Assembly: GCA_031417555.1 (NCBI GenBank)
Contig: JANOVV010000072.1
Span: 1 to 64,000, forward strand
Direction: 5' to 3'
DNA: 64,000 nucleotides
Source: JADKIH01 sp031417555
GTDB lineage: Bacteria > Bacteroidota > Bacteroidia > AKYH767-A > 2013-40CM-41-45
Below are positions 63,081-64,000 of this stretch, piece after piece (the first letter of the stretch is position 1; each line of letters begins with the position of its first letter). The notes under the pieces are model-generated. The model saw only the letters and a program-made list of their open reading frames with translations, was not told the DNA's origin and searched no databases. The position numbers and the translations under genes were made by a program.

Positions 63081-64000
63081 TTATGCTTTCATTTTTTCAA
63101 TTTCCTTTTCAAACCATTTAATATATTCTTCTATTTTGGAAACCAGAAAATAAGGCAAGTTAAGTAGGTAGTAGGTTTTATTTTCTGAAGTGACGATTGT
63201 AGAAATGTGCAACTCTCCTGAATAAAAACGTACAGCCAAATTGTGATTGACATTATTCATGAATATATGAAGAGATTTTAATCTTCCTTCACTTCCCGAT
63301 TTCACTTCGACAGGAATTAATTTTCCGTCATAAGGAAAAATATAATCAATTTCTGCGGACGATGTTTTTTTCTCTCTTACCCAAAAATTCAGTGCACTTA
63401 AAGCATTGAATTGTAAAGCCAACAACTCCTGTCCGGTAATATGTTCTATAATTGTTCCATTGTAAACTTTATTAAGATCATTTGTACCTATTATTTCTTT
63501 TTGAACGCCAAGAAAGTAATTAAGCATACCCGTATCTAGGACATGTAATCTTGGTGATTTTTTTTTATTAGGAAAAATCGGGAATGTAAAATCAGTAAGT
63601 GGAAAAACAAGTTGAATAAGCATTGCCTTTTCAAGATTTCTTAACGCCTCAGCCATTTCGCGTGATCCATAATTCGAATTTCCAAATCCTTCGAACTTAA
63701 TACGTTTTCCGGCAACAGCATAGGAAGACCTCATTGCATGCCTGATGTATTCAACCTGCCGTGCGCTGGCAGCGTATTTTTCAATGTCGTCGCTATAAGA
63801 AACAATCAGCGATTCATAAATTCTGCTTAAAGCACTTAGGTCTTTATTGCTTGCATAGTTGCTGACAACTTCAGGCATGCCTCCAATTAATGCATAGGTA
63901 TGATATAATTGAAGTAATTTGTCGGTTGCAAATGAATCAAAAGGAATTTTGTTAAGTTGATTAAGAGAAGAATGTTCATCTATTGCTAAGAGAAATTCAG
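63081..64000 (-). CDS. AAA ATPase with DUF4143 domain (5' part beyond window)
   Basis: The frame is open from the stop at 63081 to the right edge, so the N-terminus with the Walker motifs is outside; about 306 residues are visible. They start in the EFLLAIDEHSSLNQLN segment of the AAA_14 core and continue through LYHTYALIGGMPEVV to the DUF4143 part (GFGNSNYGSREMAEALRNLEKAMLIQLVFP, RLHVLDTGMLNYFLGV, HITGQELLAL, FWVREKKTSSAEIDYIFPY.GKLIPVEVKSG), whose E-D-VEVK residues resemble a nuclease-like fold. The family is widespread in Bacteroidota and its function is unsettled. An ATG at 63878 is internal, not the start. Confidence 0.92.
   Translation of the reverse strand, partial: EFLLAIDEHSSLNQLNKIPFDSFATDKLLQLYHTYALIGGMPEVVSNYASNKDLSALSRIYESLIVSYSDDIEKYAASARQVEYIRHAMRSSYAVAGKRIKFEGFGNSNYGSREMAEALRNLEKAMLIQLVFPLTDFTFPIFPNKKKSPRLHVLDTGMLNYFLGVQKEIIGTNDLNKVYNGTIIEHITGQELLALQFNALSALNFWVREKKTSSAEIDYIFPYDGKLIPVEVKSGSEGRLKSLHIFMNNVNHNLAVRFYSGELHISTIVTSENKTYYLLNLPYFLVSKIEEYIKWFEKEIEKMKA

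Overview
The window is a low-GC, gene-dense chromosomal segment of a member of the Bacteroidota. The evidence is the rpmB / rpmG / DUF4295 / ftsY set, six secreted proteins with type IX secretion (T9SS) C-terminal sorting domains, PKD repeats ending in a gliding-motility (CHU_C) domain, TamB divergent from TsaD, mutL followed by two rhomboids, and Bacteroidota-type promoters (TTTG-N19-TATATTTG before rpmG). The genus cannot be told from the window. No rRNA, tRNA, CRISPR array, phage or transposase gene was seen.

Layout. 1-4892 (minus): ftsY (cut by the left edge), a DUF4295 protein, rpmG, a secreted Xaa-Pro aminopeptidase, rpmB and cinA. 5023-6813 (plus): an ECF sigma factor, a small membrane protein and a DUF4197 lipoprotein. 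6875-9574: two tandem-domain universal stress proteins divergent from a nucleoside phosphorylase. 9639-14185 (minus): two T9SS beta-propeller proteins in an operon. 14496-19530 (plus): a SirB1-like protein and a 1338-residue PKD-array protein. 19553-19834: a gene-free element with inverted ends and TTCGG palindromes. 19916-27026: ribBA, a possible small RNA, tamB and tsaD. 27101-29615 (minus): a TonB C-terminal-domain protein and an M13 peptidase. 29994-37311 (plus): a TolB-like propeller, an RND efflux operon (adaptor, pump, TolC) and msrA. 37470-44249 (plus): a GT-C/TPR membrane protein, mutL, two rhomboids and an endonuclease/exonuclease/phosphatase protein. 44322-49063 (plus): two T9SS proteins and mscL. 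49204-56440 (plus): a membrane protein, an alpha/beta hydrolase and a second RND operon in a different gene order (TolC, adaptor, pump). 56542-64000: a glycine-zipper protein, a T9SS esterase, a VOC protein, priA, an OstA/LptA-like protein and a DUF4143-type ATPase cut by the right edge.

How it fits together. Most of the window is core housekeeping (translation, protein targeting, mismatch repair, replication restart, riboflavin, t6A) mixed with envelope functions (efflux, TamB, OstA, rhomboids, MscL) and T9SS cargo. No defence or mobile island was found. The least explained material lies between the genes: short-period tandem repeats in at least four sequence families, a REPIN/MITE-like element, a gene-free stretch ending in a strong terminator, and a shared dyad upstream of both priA and the OstA-like gene. 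Within genes, the oddities are the missing start codon of tamB, a degenerate endonuclease motif in MutL, and a 667-residue T9SS protein whose main domain I cannot name.
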